Notes: generated from the letters alone by a model not told the origin. Positions 21,838-31,952 are shown, numbered from the stretch's first letter. The stretch is DNA of 38,079 nt from an uncultured Candidatus Saccharibacteria bacterium (GCA_949070545.1 CARTQV010000001.1:1-38079), one strand, 5' to 3'. Translations and numbers: made by a program.

Positions 21838-23865
21838 TCAGCTTAAATCTTTTATTCCGATTGGTACATATTCCGCTACGACGGACGATAGTGTATAATC
21901 AACCCCTTCGGTCGTAGAGGAAATTCGATAATCAAACCACTGCACATCCTCATCGATTTCTACTATTACATCTAAACTATCGATACTTTTACTCATTGTT
22001 GAGAATTTTTGTCCGACATCGCTCCATCTGCGAAGCGATGTCCAACTCCGTTTTGCTTCGCTCCAACCAAATGGGATTTTCGCCGTTGGCACGCTTACGG
22101 TCTGCGTCCATTTGAGATCGCCATCTTCTGTATAGCCAGAAACTTCTATATCGATATCTCCACGCGGCCTCAATAGAGTAAACACGACTTGTATTAGCCT
22201 TGACCAATCGCGCCCGTCTTTACTCCATTCGATTTTGCCACTTTTCACTTCAGTTTCGAATGAGGTATCCCCGTCTTTCGTATTAAACATGCGGGTCATC
22301 TCATAAATCTTATTCTCTGAAAGAATTAGAAAATGCGTCTTGCCACTATTGTCATTATAGAGTGTCATCCAATCAGCGTTCAGATACCACGACAAGATCC
22401 AAGCACCTTTATGTTCAAGGTCGAATGCCCACACTCGATTATTTTTGGTAGACCCTAATGGTAATGCCCAGTAGATTGCACCTTCATACGCCAAACCTAC
22501 TGCTTTATCCATCGAGTTGGTGTTTAGTAATGAAACTTCGTTTTTTATTGTATTGCTGATGCGTGTAGTCGAAAGTACATTTTGTAGTTGTGGCTGCGTG
22601 CCGGTAGTCTTGAACCCGTCGCGTGATGGGTAGTAGAGTGAGTTATTATAAATTACAACTCCGTCTGGGCTATCGGTGCCGTCAGACCCACTGTCCTCTG
22701 ATACACTCCAAGCCACGAACGACCCGCCACCATAGGAAATTGTGTTTGGCGATAGGTGATAGCGTTTACCGCTACCATTACTACCTTGCGTGAGTACAAC
22801 AACGGTGTTATCACCTTGCCCCTTTCGGAACGGCATCACAGAAATCGGCACCTCTTTCGTTCCATTTGCAATAGCCGTAAAGCCACCACCGTTACTGGGA
22901 GAAAAATCGAGTTCATGGTCATAATCTCCACCTCGCCAAAGGTAAAATGGGTTATCTTCGTCGCCGACTAACCATACACGGCCATTGATGACGGCTCCAC
23001 GCTTGGCTTTTGGCCCAGCAGTCGAGTTATATGATGTCATTGGACCACGCCCTAGATCTTGGGCCCTTGAACCGTTATCGGTAAAAGTGAGTGTATCTGG
23101 ATCAAGATTACCGGCAATAAGATAGAGTTCTGGCTGCCCAGCTCCATCGGCCGCCGTCCCCATATAGACATTATATCCAACAGCACCTTCGACTTTTGGC
23201 CATTCAATCGTAATCCAGTTTTTGTCGGGATCCCACATATCACGCTGTGTGAGAACTGGCTGCGTAAGAACCGCCGAGCCTGCGGTTTCCCCAACAGTTG
23301 AATTAGCAGTAATAGCATAGTACACTTTAAAAGCATCTCCTGTTAGTTCGTGAGCCTCTTTGAGCGTCGGTGCAGAACTGGGATCTTCCAACTTCTTAAA
23401 TTCGGTAATTTCCCATTTATGGGTATCAATATAGCTCAAAGTATCACGACCATTCAAGACTAGGATATTTCCTCGTATCAATAGAAAGTGCACCATAGCT
23501 TCCGTATCATAATCTTTACCGTTAATTTTCAGCCAAGTTGCGTCTTCACCTTTGGTACGATATAGATTGGCTTTGCCATCTACAACCATCATTGCAAGCA
23601 GATAGAACACTGGGCGATTCCCCTCCATCACTTTGCACTCAAAGAGCTCTCCCAGTATCCGCCCGATAGGTTGCGGACCGTATGGCATCAACGATGGACG
23701 CGGCCGCACTACGCCATTCTGTTCGAGCACCATATTTGTCGTGCGAAGTAGAGAATTATCGACAAGACGCCTAGCGTCATAATCTGTAACTGTACCGTTG
23801 GTCCAGTCCATAATAGCCTTACGCTTAATTTCTGGTGGCTTTGTGGCTTTCGGTGGGTCAATCAT
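21838..23865 (-). CDS. Tail nozzle / stabilisation-type protein
   Basis: A 675-residue beta-rich protein with an early RLVDNSLLRTTNMVLEQNGVVRPRPSLMPYG segment. Repeated blade-like stretches (GRVWLVGDEDNPFYLWRGG, VVIYNNSLYYPSRDGF, GAIYWALPLGSTKNNRVWAFDL) suggest a propeller, as in the nozzle or tubular-B proteins of podoviruses (T7 gp12, P22 gp10 type). It includes a fibronectin-like insert (about 185-265). It follows the adaptor-like gene with a TAATG overlap, the tubular A - tubular B order of short-tailed phages. The assignment rests on architecture and context. Confidence 0.6.
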   Translation of the reverse strand: MIDPPKATKPPEIKRKAIMDWTNGTVTDYDARRLVDNSLLRTTNMVLEQNGVVRPRPSLMPYGPQPIGRILGELFECKVMEGNRPVFYLLAMMVVDGKANLYRTKGEDATWLKINGKDYDTEAMVHFLLIRGNILVLNGRDTLSYIDTHKWEITEFKKLEDPSSAPTLKEAHELTGDAFKVYYAITANSTVGETAGSAVLTQPVLTQRDMWDPDKNWITIEWPKVEGAVGYNVYMGTAADGAGQPELYLIAGNLDPDTLTFTDNGSRAQDLGRGPMTSYNSTAGPKAKRGAVINGRVWLVGDEDNPFYLWRGGDYDHELDFSPSNGGGFTAIANGTKEVPISVMPFRKGQGDNTVVVLTQGSNGSGKRYHLSPNTISYGGGSFVAWSVSEDSGSDGTDSPDGVVIYNNSLYYPSRDGFKTTGTQPQLQNVLSTTRISNTIKNEVSLLNTNSMDKAVGLAYEGAIYWALPLGSTKNNRVWAFDLEHKGAWILSWYLNADWMTLYNDNSGKTHFLILSENKIYEMTRMFNTKDGDTSFETEVKSGKIEWSKDGRDWSRLIQVVFTLLRPRGDIDIEVSGYTEDGDLKWTQTVSVPTAKIPFGWSEAKRSWTSLRRWSDVGQKFSTMSKSIDSLDVIVEIDEDVQWFDYRISSTTEGVDYTLSSVVAEYVPIGIKDLS

Positions 23866-24533
23866 TACCAGCTCCTTCCACCCGGATTACGCCACGCCCC
23901 ACGCACTTTCCTAACTTGTCCGCTGCGATTCCTTTGTATCATCCCGGTCATTAGGTTGTTTGCTTCCGTCATCAAGTTGCCGTATTGATTCTGCTTTACG
24001 ATATCATTTCTGATGTATTCGGCCGCTACGATTGTTACTAACCAAAATGGGTCATCTACCGAGATATCATCATTCGGACCTTCTAGCTCCTCAACCGAAG
24101 TATAGACGGGAGCGAATAACTTCCCACCAAAGCACGGGTTGTTCTCTGAAAAACGCTTATTGAAGACTAGATTTTGACCGATTTTGGCACAATAATTTCC
24201 GACTGGATAATTTTTGAGATCGTCATAGCTCACCAACTGGAACTCTACTTTGCCGCCATCTTTTGTCAGCACATAAATATTGTCGCCCTTTGAAGTTGAA
24301 ACTTCTACAATATCATCGTCAAGCGAATATTCGTCATTACTCGAAATCGTTCCAATTTGTCTAGCACGCTCATAGCGTGAATTCCACGATTGTCCGGGCT
24401 CATTTAGCCACGCATTTTGGTAGTAATTTGCAATTCCCCGAATTTTTTGCCACTTGGCATTATTCTGTGTAAGAATCGTTGCCTTGCCGGTCGCTTTGAG
24501 AATTACCGCATCGATAAGTTCTTGTAAAGTCAT
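23865..24533 (-). CDS. Head-tail adaptor / tail tubular A-like protein
   Basis: A 222-residue protein with an N-terminal helical part (LQELIDAVILKATGK, IANYYQNAWLNEPGQSWNSRYERA), a beta-barrel-like middle (YSLDDDIVEVSTSKGDNIYVLTKDGGKVEFQLVSYDDL) and a C-terminal helix followed by a basic Gly-rich tail. This layout fits connector-adaptor proteins such as T7 gp11 or P22 gp4. Its stop overlaps the next gene's ATG. The exact family is not certain. Confidence 0.55.
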   Translation of the reverse strand: MTLQELIDAVILKATGKATILTQNNAKWQKIRGIANYYQNAWLNEPGQSWNSRYERARQIGTISSNDEYSLDDDIVEVSTSKGDNIYVLTKDGGKVEFQLVSYDDLKNYPVGNYCAKIGQNLVFNKRFSENNPCFGGKLFAPVYTSVEELEGPNDDISVDDPFWLVTIVAAEYIRNDIVKQNQYGNLMTEANNLMTGMIQRNRSGQVRKVRGAWRNPGGRSW

Positions 24534-25037
24534 TTAAGTATCTCCTTTCTTGATTTCGTAATAACGCCCCCAGCTCATACCATAAGTTTTACCAGTGTCG
24601 CCTTTATCCCCTTTTGGACCTTGTGCCCCAGTTAAACCTTTTTCTCCTCGTTCACCTTGCGGCCCAACAGGGCCAATATCACCAGTATCACCTTTTTCAC
24701 CCTGTTTACCTTGTGGGCCCTGAATACCTTGATCACCTTTCTCGCCTTTTTCTCCAGCGTCGCCTTTCGGTCCTTGCTCACCAGTATCACCTTTGGGGCC
24801 GATTGCGCCAGCGTCTCCTTTATCTCCCTTATCTCCTTTTGGGCCTTTGAGCCCTTCTAGTTGTTCTTCCGTAAACATATCGTAGGTAAAAGCCGCACCA
24901 GTTTCACCAGTATCACCCTTGTCGCCTTTCTCACCTTTACGCCCTTCTGGCCCAGCCACATTTGTATTTGTTGTGTTGATTCCCTCTCCAATATTCGCCG
25001 CAATATTCAAGGTCCCTAAATTGATTTCTTCATTCAT
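24534..25037 (-). CDS. Collagen-like phage fibre protein
   Basis: The start is placed at ATG 25,037 (MNEEINLGTLNIAANIG), which overlaps the preceding gene's TGA; the longer frame would lie inside that gene. The 167-residue protein carries two runs of Gly-X-Y triplets, mostly GPK/GEK/GDK, GDT/GDA and GPQ, interrupted by AAFTYDMFTEEQLEGLK. That interruption is a common trimerisation-type insert in phage collagen-like fibres. It ends in a short aromatic cap (YGMSWGRYYEIKKGDT). It probably forms a trimeric shaft or decoration near the fibre and nozzle proteins. Confidence 0.8.
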   Translation of the reverse strand: MNEEINLGTLNIAANIGEGINTTNTNVAGPEGRKGEKGDKGDTGETGAAFTYDMFTEEQLEGLKGPKGDKGDKGDAGAIGPKGDTGEQGPKGDAGEKGEKGDQGIQGPQGKQGEKGDTGDIGPVGPQGERGEKGLTGAQGPKGDKGDTGKTYGMSWGRYYEIKKGDT

Positions 25038-25398
25038 TATCGCTAAACCCCCGTAAAGTTGTTGCCGGAGTAATCTGTAATTTACCTTCAAGCAAAGTTA
25101 TGCGATCTGTGTCGGCTTGTTTCAGAACAATATCATAGACATACTTTCCCGGTACTATATTGGCTTCGCTTGCAGTTAGCTTAAAACTTACTACTCCTGT
25201 TTCAGTATTTAGCACTTCTTTCGCACTTAAAGTTTTGCAGATAACTGCATTTGCATCAGTTTCGTCATTATCATATTCGGGTTTCGCTGTGAAATAAATC
25301 GTGTCCGTATCAGTAATAGCCGGAACGGAGTTAGCGTCCAGTACGGTTAGATTTATTGTCTGCGTATTACCACGAATTATTTTGATATTTTTTGCCAT
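25030..25398 (-). CDS. BppU N-terminal-like virion protein
   Basis: A 122-residue beta-sandwich-like protein (IKIIRGNTQTINLTVLDANSVPAITDTDTIYFTAKPEYDN ... VVSFKLTASEANIVPGKYVYDIVLKQADTDRITLLEGKLQI). The pattern of a starting force/ligand strand, TIYFTVK-like strand and GKY.YDI strand matches the N-terminal domain of BppU-type baseplate proteins, commonly used to attach fibres. It is translationally coupled to the collagen-like gene by overlapping stop and start codons. Confidence 0.65.
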   Translation of the reverse strand: MAKNIKIIRGNTQTINLTVLDANSVPAITDTDTIYFTAKPEYDNDETDANAVICKTLSAKEVLNTETGVVSFKLTASEANIVPGKYVYDIVLKQADTDRITLLEGKLQITPATTLRGFSDNE

Positions 25399-25406
25399 AT
25401 TCCTCC

Positions 25407-28400
25407 TTATTTGATGCCTTTCTTAACGCTCACTCTTGCCCGTGCCCCGAGATTAGCCTTTTTGATGTTAGTCGCCAAAGCGACTGCGTTCATCCTACGG
25501 CTCGTAGATGGGGCCCTAGTTACCGAATTGACCTTAATCTCGTTGCCACTTGCCAAAGCCTTTGCGTAGGCGGATAGAGCGGTCTTGGACGCGGCAGAAT
25601 AAGCAGACTTTCTGCTACGCTTACCTTTGCCTCTCTTGCTACTCTCCAAATTGTTGATGTTGCGGTTCCGACTCTTATAGGTTGAGGCTGAAATCACCCC
25701 AGCATCATACATCGCACGGTTCAAGGCATTGAGATAGCCAACCATATCAGCACGATTGTCTAGCTCGCCCAGTAGATTTTGCATATCAGCCCTTGACCCA
25801 GCAAGAGAGTAGGCATCTCGCACATCTTTGTTCCAGTTTTGGCTGACTTTAAGCTTGCGAAGTTCCTTTTTGCGTTTAAGCTCTTGGACCTCTGTCAAAT
25901 TACCATTTGCTTTATCATTCTCAAACTTGGCTTCGGCGAGCTTATATTCGGCTTCTCGTCCCTCTGTCGTATAGATATAGCGTTCCCAATCTTCTTTTTC
26001 CATTGAGTTATACTTATCTAATACCTGCTTATATTCATTGCCGAGCGACTCGCTAATCTCTACGCCGTGCCCATTACCATTCTTGCTCGGTTTATTGTAG
26101 TTATTAACATCGAAGCCATCTTGCATCAGGGCTTTCTGGCGTTTAGACAGCTCGCTCGTGATTTCGTTCGTACGCCCTTGTTCAGTTTTAGCGGCAAAGC
26201 CTGCAATCGCCTTCGTATCAGTATCGATGTGATCGAGTGCCTTTTTCTGCTCGTTAGCGTCAAGGGCTTGGAAGGCTGGATCAGCTTTAAGTTTTTTCTT
26301 ATAGTCCTCCGCTAGGGCCGCCTGAATGTCGTATTGGCTTTCTACGCTGGCCGACATAAATCGCCGAAATGCACCTTGACTAAAAATTTCACCAACTCCA
26401 CCACCATCGGACTTATTGTCGGGGTTATCTGTCATAACTTTGGTAAGGTCTTTGAACAATCCCCCGCCCCAGTTCTGGATAAAGTTGTCGATTATTGGGG
26501 CATCAATACCGGTCGCCTTTGCGACACTACGAGCTACGCCAGTCGTGTATTTCTTGCCTTTGTCCTCTGGGTCTAAATTGCTATCATAATCGCTGACAAT
26601 TTCTTGGCCAGTATAGGTATTCTTGTTCATTGCTATTTCTAGGAAGGGTTTGCCGGCGGTCGGCGTGAGTTGATTGACTGGGTTTTCTGCATCGATCCCC
26701 GTAATTGCAGTAAAGATATCACCACCCAACATCATTAGATCTTCTGGCTTGCCCTTGAGGTTATTCACGGCATCGGTGATTGGATAAACCATCTGTGGCA
26801 AAGGAATTTTGGTTACTCCGACAACACGATTGGTCCCGGGATCATAATGAGCATTATCACCGAAGATGATGAGATTACTCTGTTTCTCTTCGTCGCCAAT
26901 ACGATCCCATAGTTCTTGGTTCTGGGTACTATTTATTCCACGCACAGCTGCTGCAACACCAGCAAAAGCAGCTACGGCCATCGTAGTCCGAACTGGGCGT
27001 TCTTTGAACTGGTTAACAGTAATGCGTCCACCTTGTACTCCGGCATCAAGGAATGGAATAACCTTATTGAGTACACGGACAGTCGCACCGGCTCGACCGA
27101 AATTCAAGGTATTATTTCTCGCAGCCTGTGATTTCTCGGCAGTTGTCCCGTCTGTACCATAATACTGTTGAGCTCTAGTGAAATACTCGGTCTTACCAAT
27201 CACATCAGCAAGGGTATCGATCGGATGTTTTAGCCTCTCCCACGCTCGTCTTGGTAGTTGATGAGCCTGCTGCAACTCTTTTACTAGCTCGCCAGATTTA
27301 TAGCCATAGGTTTGTCGATATTCGCTGCCAATAATGCCTTGACGAGCCAGTTCAGCTTGCATCGCCTTACCTTCTTTACCGATGCCAAAAGTAGCTTTAA
27401 GGGCCTTTGGTGTGCCTTTAATATTCGCTTTGAGACTGCCAGTGATAGTCGTTTGCAATTGATCGCGAACTAGGTTAGATATGGCAAACATTGGGTTAGC
27501 ACCAGTTGCACCAGTTCGAAGCACTTTTGTCGGTGCTCCGAGCACTTTAATGATATTTTGGGCAAAATCTGGCATTACGCCATTTAAGCCTTTCATTTCT
27601 TTGGCAACTAATGCCGGCACTTCGTAATCGACTTTCTCACCACCCACGATAAACGAAAGCTTGTCGTTGCCGGCCTGTGGTTTAGCTCCTTCTGGAAGTC
27701 GAGCTTCACGGAAGGCGGCCGTTTCTGATAGAGTTCTGGCAACCTTATTTCTTTCGCCTTCATTAACTGTGCGGATCGCGTTTCTAATCATTGATTCAAG
27801 AGGGTTCTGCACAATGCGATCTGATCCCTCGATTTTCTGCACAGCAGTTTGCTTGCCGAGATTACCAATCTGCTTGGACTTATGCATCCCCATATCGGCA
27901 ATATCATCTAGTATGCGGTTCATCGGCACATAGTCAGTATTATCTCGAATCAGCTGGTCTCGGAGCTCCCCGCTAATTAAGCCGCTGTCAACCGCATAAT
28001 CTAGCATTTTCTGGTTAAATTCTCGCACAACTTTTTCTTGTGCGGCATACTTATCACTAACCGACCTAATCAAGGCCTGATCGGCGATGTCATTCCTACC
28101 AGTCCTAAAATCATTACCTTTGGTGCGTTTGAGCTCTTGACTACGCTTGGCAATAAGGTACTGTTGGAACTCATTGGCATCATTTGTACTCATTTTGCCA
28201 ATAACTTCCGAAAGTCTGCTATCTTCAATCATTTGTTTGGCGATCGTGTCGGAAGTGCGAACGCGGTCTACACCTTCACGGAGGTTAAGGCGATCGCCTT
28301 TGTCTTTAACATAGCGTTCATAGGCCACTGCATCATCCACGAGGTAGTGTTTGAGATTATCGATCTTGTCTTGGACTTTTTGCTTGATTGGAGTCCTATT

Positions 28401-30803
28401 TGTTGCTTTCTGGGCTGCAACCTGCTCTTTAACATATTTTTTGAGGTCAATCTCTGGGTTAGTAGTTTCGTCGATCCATTTTTCTCCCGTAACTGGGTCG
28501 GTGTAGGTGCCGTCTTTGGTACGGGGAGCGTTATCAAGCATAGAGTCGTAGTTGGTTTTGGTATTGACATTAAGTCTATTCTGTGATATATTGGAATCAC
28601 TAGCATCAGCTGCGTCACGATTGAGCTTAAACTCGGCAGCTGGTGCTATTTTTTGCTGTTTGCTTTTGTTATATGCCGTAATGACATACGGATTTGTCTC
28701 TTTTCCGTTAAAATCTGTACCGAGCACGGCTTTACGCGAGCTATCATCCGATTGATACACGGCACGCTGATCATTACCATCTACAACTCCTTTACCGTTT
28801 TTTAAGGTATCTAGCATATCATAGGCGTTTTGAATAGTGCGGCCATTATCGTTTATAATATGTGCCAGCCCATAGCCTCCACCATCTTTACCAGTCCTCT
28901 TATTAACATAGTAATCTTGTCTGCCGTAAGGCAAGTCAATGTTACCATTTTCGGAGGTAGGAATTGCACTTGTAGCATTACCTTTTTGCCGTTTAGCGAG
29001 ATAGTTGATCGCAGCAACTGGATCTTCCCCATTATTAAACATCTTATATTCCTTACCGAAATCGCCAGTTTTAGAAACTAAATCAGTATAGGCATTCAAT
29101 AATTTATTATCACCTCCTTTTTGCGCAGTTTTTAATCCATCGTTAACTTTGTATCCAAGCTGGATTAGAGTTTGTAGTGCTGATGGATCGTTTTCTGTAC
29201 CGGGCTTAAACAAGTCGCGATTGCCGCCTTTTCCCTGCCTTACGGCACCGGTAAGGTCAACGGCAAGATCGCCCACGATGTTGTTGGCGAGTTCTGTACC
29301 AAAACCGTCGGTGAAGTTCTTGTCGCCACCTAGTGCTGATATGCCTTGACTGGCAGCAGTGGTCGCAAGGGCGAATGGTACTTCTTTTGCAGCGTACTTC
29401 CCCATTGCTTTGCCGACTTCTCCGAAGTTTTTATTTGCGAGTAGACCTTGCAAAGTTTGTCCGTCCTTGAAATTGATGTTTGGGCCGAAGCCTTTCATAC
29501 CGGCAACCGTCAAACCAGCATTTAACGCCGAGTTACCAAGTCCGGCCAGCTTGCTTCCGGTTGATTGGTTCTCTCGGACAAGATTCCCGTTCACATCAGT
29601 ATAGTAGTTGCGATTACGGTCAGTAATAGCGGACGCGGCTGAATCAGCAAGCCCTAGCCCAGCGTTTACCAACCCATAGGCTCCGCCAGTTACCATATTC
29701 CCAGCGATATTACCGACCGTACTACCGGCAAAGTTTGCCACATCGAACACTTTATTGTTGCCGTAGTTCTGGTTAGCATTGTTTTGTGAAATAGCCCGAG
29801 CGGCTTCTGCACCACCTTTATTACCCATAATTTCCGACAAAGTTCCTAGTGCGTCAGTAGCCGGTTCGGCCATATTGCCAACGATACCACCACTTGTGAT
29901 CCAGTCTCCAAAAGACTTACCGAGTGATTTTTTACCCCTATCTTCGTTTGCAATCATATCGTCATAGACCGCTACTTCGGAGAGCAGTGTGCCGTAGGCA
30001 TTCTTCAATTCTTCTTGACCCTCATCGTCAGCCTTACCAATGGCCTGCGAGAGTGTCGTCTTGGCTTTTTGGAGGTTCTGCCAAACATCCCACTTATCGT
30101 CATTTGAGAGACTACGATATTTATTCACAAACTCCTTGCCACTAGCTGGCAAACTACCTTGTTCGGTTGTCATCTTTTTAAGACCACTACCTAGCTGATT
30201 TGCCGAGCGACTCTGAATTGACTCACCAAATAGATTTTTATACTGATCTTTGGTAGTTTCTAGTGCCGACTGATACTTACCCCAGAACTCATTATTGTTA
30301 TCTCGAAGCGAGTCATAGCGAGCTTTGGCTTGATTTGCTCGGTCGAGAGAAAGTTCGGCGTTATTATCTTGCTGATTCGAGGTAGTTTTGTTTGTTAAAT
30401 TAGGGGTCGATGTCGACAGGTTAAGTGTTGGACTTAATGTCGTCTTGCCTAGCGTAGTCAAAGTTTGATTACCGCTATTATTTAGTGTATTGAGTTTGAG
30501 CGGATTGTTACTGCGTAGGTTCAGCTGTGAAGTAGAGTTATTCCGGCTAGCTAACGGCTGCGATAACGAAAGACTGTTGACCTTGAAGGGGGCTTTTGGG
30601 GCAATACTCGGTTGTTGGCTTTGAGTTCTATGCGTAGTTTGAGCATTTACCATCTTCGGCTGGTTCTGCGTCGTCATATTCCTTACGCCGCCAATAAACC
30701 CACCGTTAGCTCGGCCAAGCGAATTACCAACAGACCTTGCTTGGTTTTGTAAATCAAGCTTCTTTTTGAGTGGATCATCCAACCAGTTCAAAAGAGTTGC
30801 CAT
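25407..30803 (-). CDS. Giant internal virion / polyvalent protein with nuclease-like domain
   Basis: At 1,798 residues this is the largest gene in the window. Residues 1-150 are Asn/Ser/Thr-rich and disordered. About 300-520 are Gly/Ala-rich with weakly hydrophobic helices. About 625-725 (YYVNKRTGKDGGGYGLAHII ... YVITAYNKSK) resemble the BECR-fold nuclease domains of phage polyvalent proteins. About 1070-1330 (VLRTGATGANPMFAISNLVRDQ ... ) resemble the LPD38 domain, including a hydrophobic stretch at 1273-1290. The basic C-terminus (1715-1798) may bind DNA. Position suggests an internal protein ejected with the DNA, like T7 gp16. The stop of the preceding gene is 3 nt upstream. Confidence 0.65.
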   Translation of the reverse strand: MATLLNWLDDPLKKKLDLQNQARSVGNSLGRANGGFIGGVRNMTTQNQPKMVNAQTTHRTQSQQPSIAPKAPFKVNSLSLSQPLASRNNSTSQLNLRSNNPLKLNTLNNSGNQTLTTLGKTTLSPTLNLSTSTPNLTNKTTSNQQDNNAELSLDRANQAKARYDSLRDNNNEFWGKYQSALETTKDQYKNLFGESIQSRSANQLGSGLKKMTTEQGSLPASGKEFVNKYRSLSNDDKWDVWQNLQKAKTTLSQAIGKADDEGQEELKNAYGTLLSEVAVYDDMIANEDRGKKSLGKSFGDWITSGGIVGNMAEPATDALGTLSEIMGNKGGAEAARAISQNNANQNYGNNKVFDVANFAGSTVGNIAGNMVTGGAYGLVNAGLGLADSAASAITDRNRNYYTDVNGNLVRENQSTGSKLAGLGNSALNAGLTVAGMKGFGPNINFKDGQTLQGLLANKNFGEVGKAMGKYAAKEVPFALATTAASQGISALGGDKNFTDGFGTELANNIVGDLAVDLTGAVRQGKGGNRDLFKPGTENDPSALQTLIQLGYKVNDGLKTAQKGGDNKLLNAYTDLVSKTGDFGKEYKMFNNGEDPVAAINYLAKRQKGNATSAIPTSENGNIDLPYGRQDYYVNKRTGKDGGGYGLAHIINDNGRTIQNAYDMLDTLKNGKGVVDGNDQRAVYQSDDSSRKAVLGTDFNGKETNPYVITAYNKSKQQKIAPAAEFKLNRDAADASDSNISQNRLNVNTKTNYDSMLDNAPRTKDGTYTDPVTGEKWIDETTNPEIDLKKYVKEQVAAQKATNRTPIKQKVQDKIDNLKHYLVDDAVAYERYVKDKGDRLNLREGVDRVRTSDTIAKQMIEDSRLSEVIGKMSTNDANEFQQYLIAKRSQELKRTKGNDFRTGRNDIADQALIRSVSDKYAAQEKVVREFNQKMLDYAVDSGLISGELRDQLIRDNTDYVPMNRILDDIADMGMHKSKQIGNLGKQTAVQKIEGSDRIVQNPLESMIRNAIRTVNEGERNKVARTLSETAAFREARLPEGAKPQAGNDKLSFIVGGEKVDYEVPALVAKEMKGLNGVMPDFAQNIIKVLGAPTKVLRTGATGANPMFAISNLVRDQLQTTITGSLKANIKGTPKALKATFGIGKEGKAMQAELARQGIIGSEYRQTYGYKSGELVKELQQAHQLPRRAWERLKHPIDTLADVIGKTEYFTRAQQYYGTDGTTAEKSQAARNNTLNFGRAGATVRVLNKVIPFLDAGVQGGRITVNQFKERPVRTTMAVAAFAGVAAAVRGINSTQNQELWDRIGDEEKQSNLIIFGDNAHYDPGTNRVVGVTKIPLPQMVYPITDAVNNLKGKPEDLMMLGGDIFTAITGIDAENPVNQLTPTAGKPFLEIAMNKNTYTGQEIVSDYDSNLDPEDKGKKYTTGVARSVAKATGIDAPIIDNFIQNWGGGLFKDLTKVMTDNPDNKSDGGGVGEIFSQGAFRRFMSASVESQYDIQAALAEDYKKKLKADPAFQALDANEQKKALDHIDTDTKAIAGFAAKTEQGRTNEITSELSKRQKALMQDGFDVNNYNKPSKNGNGHGVEISESLGNEYKQVLDKYNSMEKEDWERYIYTTEGREAEYKLAEAKFENDKANGNLTEVQELKRKKELRKLKVSQNWNKDVRDAYSLAGSRADMQNLLGELDNRADMVGYLNALNRAMYDAGVISASTYKSRNRNINNLESSKRGKGKRSRKSAYSAASKTALSAYAKALASGNEIKVNSVTRAPSTSRRMNAVALATNIKKANLGARARVSVKKGIK

Positions 30804-30806
30804 TTC

Positions 30807-31952
30807 CTAACTCCTCTTGTATGGGTTGCTATCTTTCCGATCCTTAATTCCAAGTAGCATTGCTAGTGTCGGAGCGATATTAGCACTCATCCCGGCTTGC
30901 GGAGCATCACTGACTTCGGTCGTAATACTGGAATTGCCAGTATTGTAGCTAGACAGAGTTGGGGCATTATAATTTGCTCTCATACCATCGTAGCGTGGAG
31001 CGACAAAGCGGTTCAGTTCACTTAACCTATTTTGGTTAGCTTTCATCTGCCCGGTAATCTCGTTGATCTTATTGCCAGCTCCCGCCCCAGCACTGCCTCG
31101 TTGGGCATATGCGTCAGCTAGCACACTTAAGATACTATTGCGTTGATTGAGAACTTTTTGCTCGTTCTCTCGTAGCTGTCCGGCCTTCCAGTCTTCAAGT
31201 TTCTTCTTATCGTTTTCGTGATCAATCTGATAATTACCCCAATTCGTATCAAGTTTCTGCTGATTTTCTCCAAAAGTTTGATTCGCGCCAGTTCGCTCTT
31301 GGTTAGCCTGTGCCGTAACGAGTTCAGGGGCATTGTACATCGCTGCGGAGCTTCCACCAGCACCCATTGCACCTAGTGTCCGCAAAAGTCCACGCAAACC
31401 CTGCGATGCCCGATCTGCGATGGTATTCTTGTTCGTCTGTAATTGCTGTTGATTCCTAGTCGTGCTGGCTTCATAGTCGGCTTTGGAACGGTTATAAGCA
31501 CTTTGTAATTCGTTGCGTTTTACATTGTAATCGCTGTCTGTGCTCTTGTTTAATTCCCCAAGCAAACCATTTAGTCCGTTTAGTTCATTCTCCCTTTGGC
31601 CAATTACGCCATTCCAGTAATTGATGGCATTGCGATCATAGCCGGAAGACGAAGAAGAAGATGAAGTGGCTGAATTATTGGCAGCATAGTCGGGAGCAGC
31701 TTGTTGCTGCTTATGGCCGTCCAGCCAAGTTTGATAATACTGATTGGCCCAAGCAGCCCCACTCACAGGACCTTTTGTCCCAGTAACGGATGGTAGCATG
31801 TCTAATTGCCATTGAGAGCTTGCCTTACCATCATTACCTACGATATTAAGGAGTCCGCCAGCCATTTTGTCTCCACTGGCAGATTTAGCTGCTAACCATC
31901 CGCGATAATCATCGTTGCCGATATATTCCTGTCCATAAGCGTTTTTCGCCAT
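30807..31952 (-). CDS. Internal virion protein, coiled-coil rich
   Basis: A 381-residue protein. The N-terminal part (YIGNDDYRGWLAAKSASGDKMAGGLLNIVGNDG) and a Ser run (95-104) are followed by long coiled-coil helices very rich in Gln/Asn/Lys (about 112-310). A Gly/Ala-rich patch (LRTLGAMGAGGSSAAMYNAPELV, about 190-212) could insert into a membrane. Such proteins precede the giant ejection protein in short-tailed phages. Virion role is inferred from the position. GGAGG precedes the ATG. Confidence 0.55.
   Translation of the reverse strand: MAKNAYGQEYIGNDDYRGWLAAKSASGDKMAGGLLNIVGNDGKASSQWQLDMLPSVTGTKGPVSGAAWANQYYQTWLDGHKQQQAAPDYAANNSATSSSSSSSGYDRNAINYWNGVIGQRENELNGLNGLLGELNKSTDSDYNVKRNELQSAYNRSKADYEASTTRNQQQLQTNKNTIADRASQGLRGLLRTLGAMGAGGSSAAMYNAPELVTAQANQERTGANQTFGENQQKLDTNWGNYQIDHENDKKKLEDWKAGQLRENEQKVLNQRNSILSVLADAYAQRGSAGAGAGNKINEITGQMKANQNRLSELNRFVAPRYDGMRANYNAPTLSSYNTGNSSITTEVSDAPQAGMSANIAPTLAMLLGIKDRKDSNPYKRS

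Noticed and set aside
24600..24960. Short tandem repeats in the collagen-like gene as a CRISPR-like or regulatory array.
   Set aside because: The periodicity is 9 bp and follows Gly-X-Y codons, so it is coding.
28038..28586. Plus-strand 182-codon open frame inside the giant virion gene.
   Set aside because: It is antisense to a continuous coding region, of low-complexity hydrophobic composition and without a start signal.
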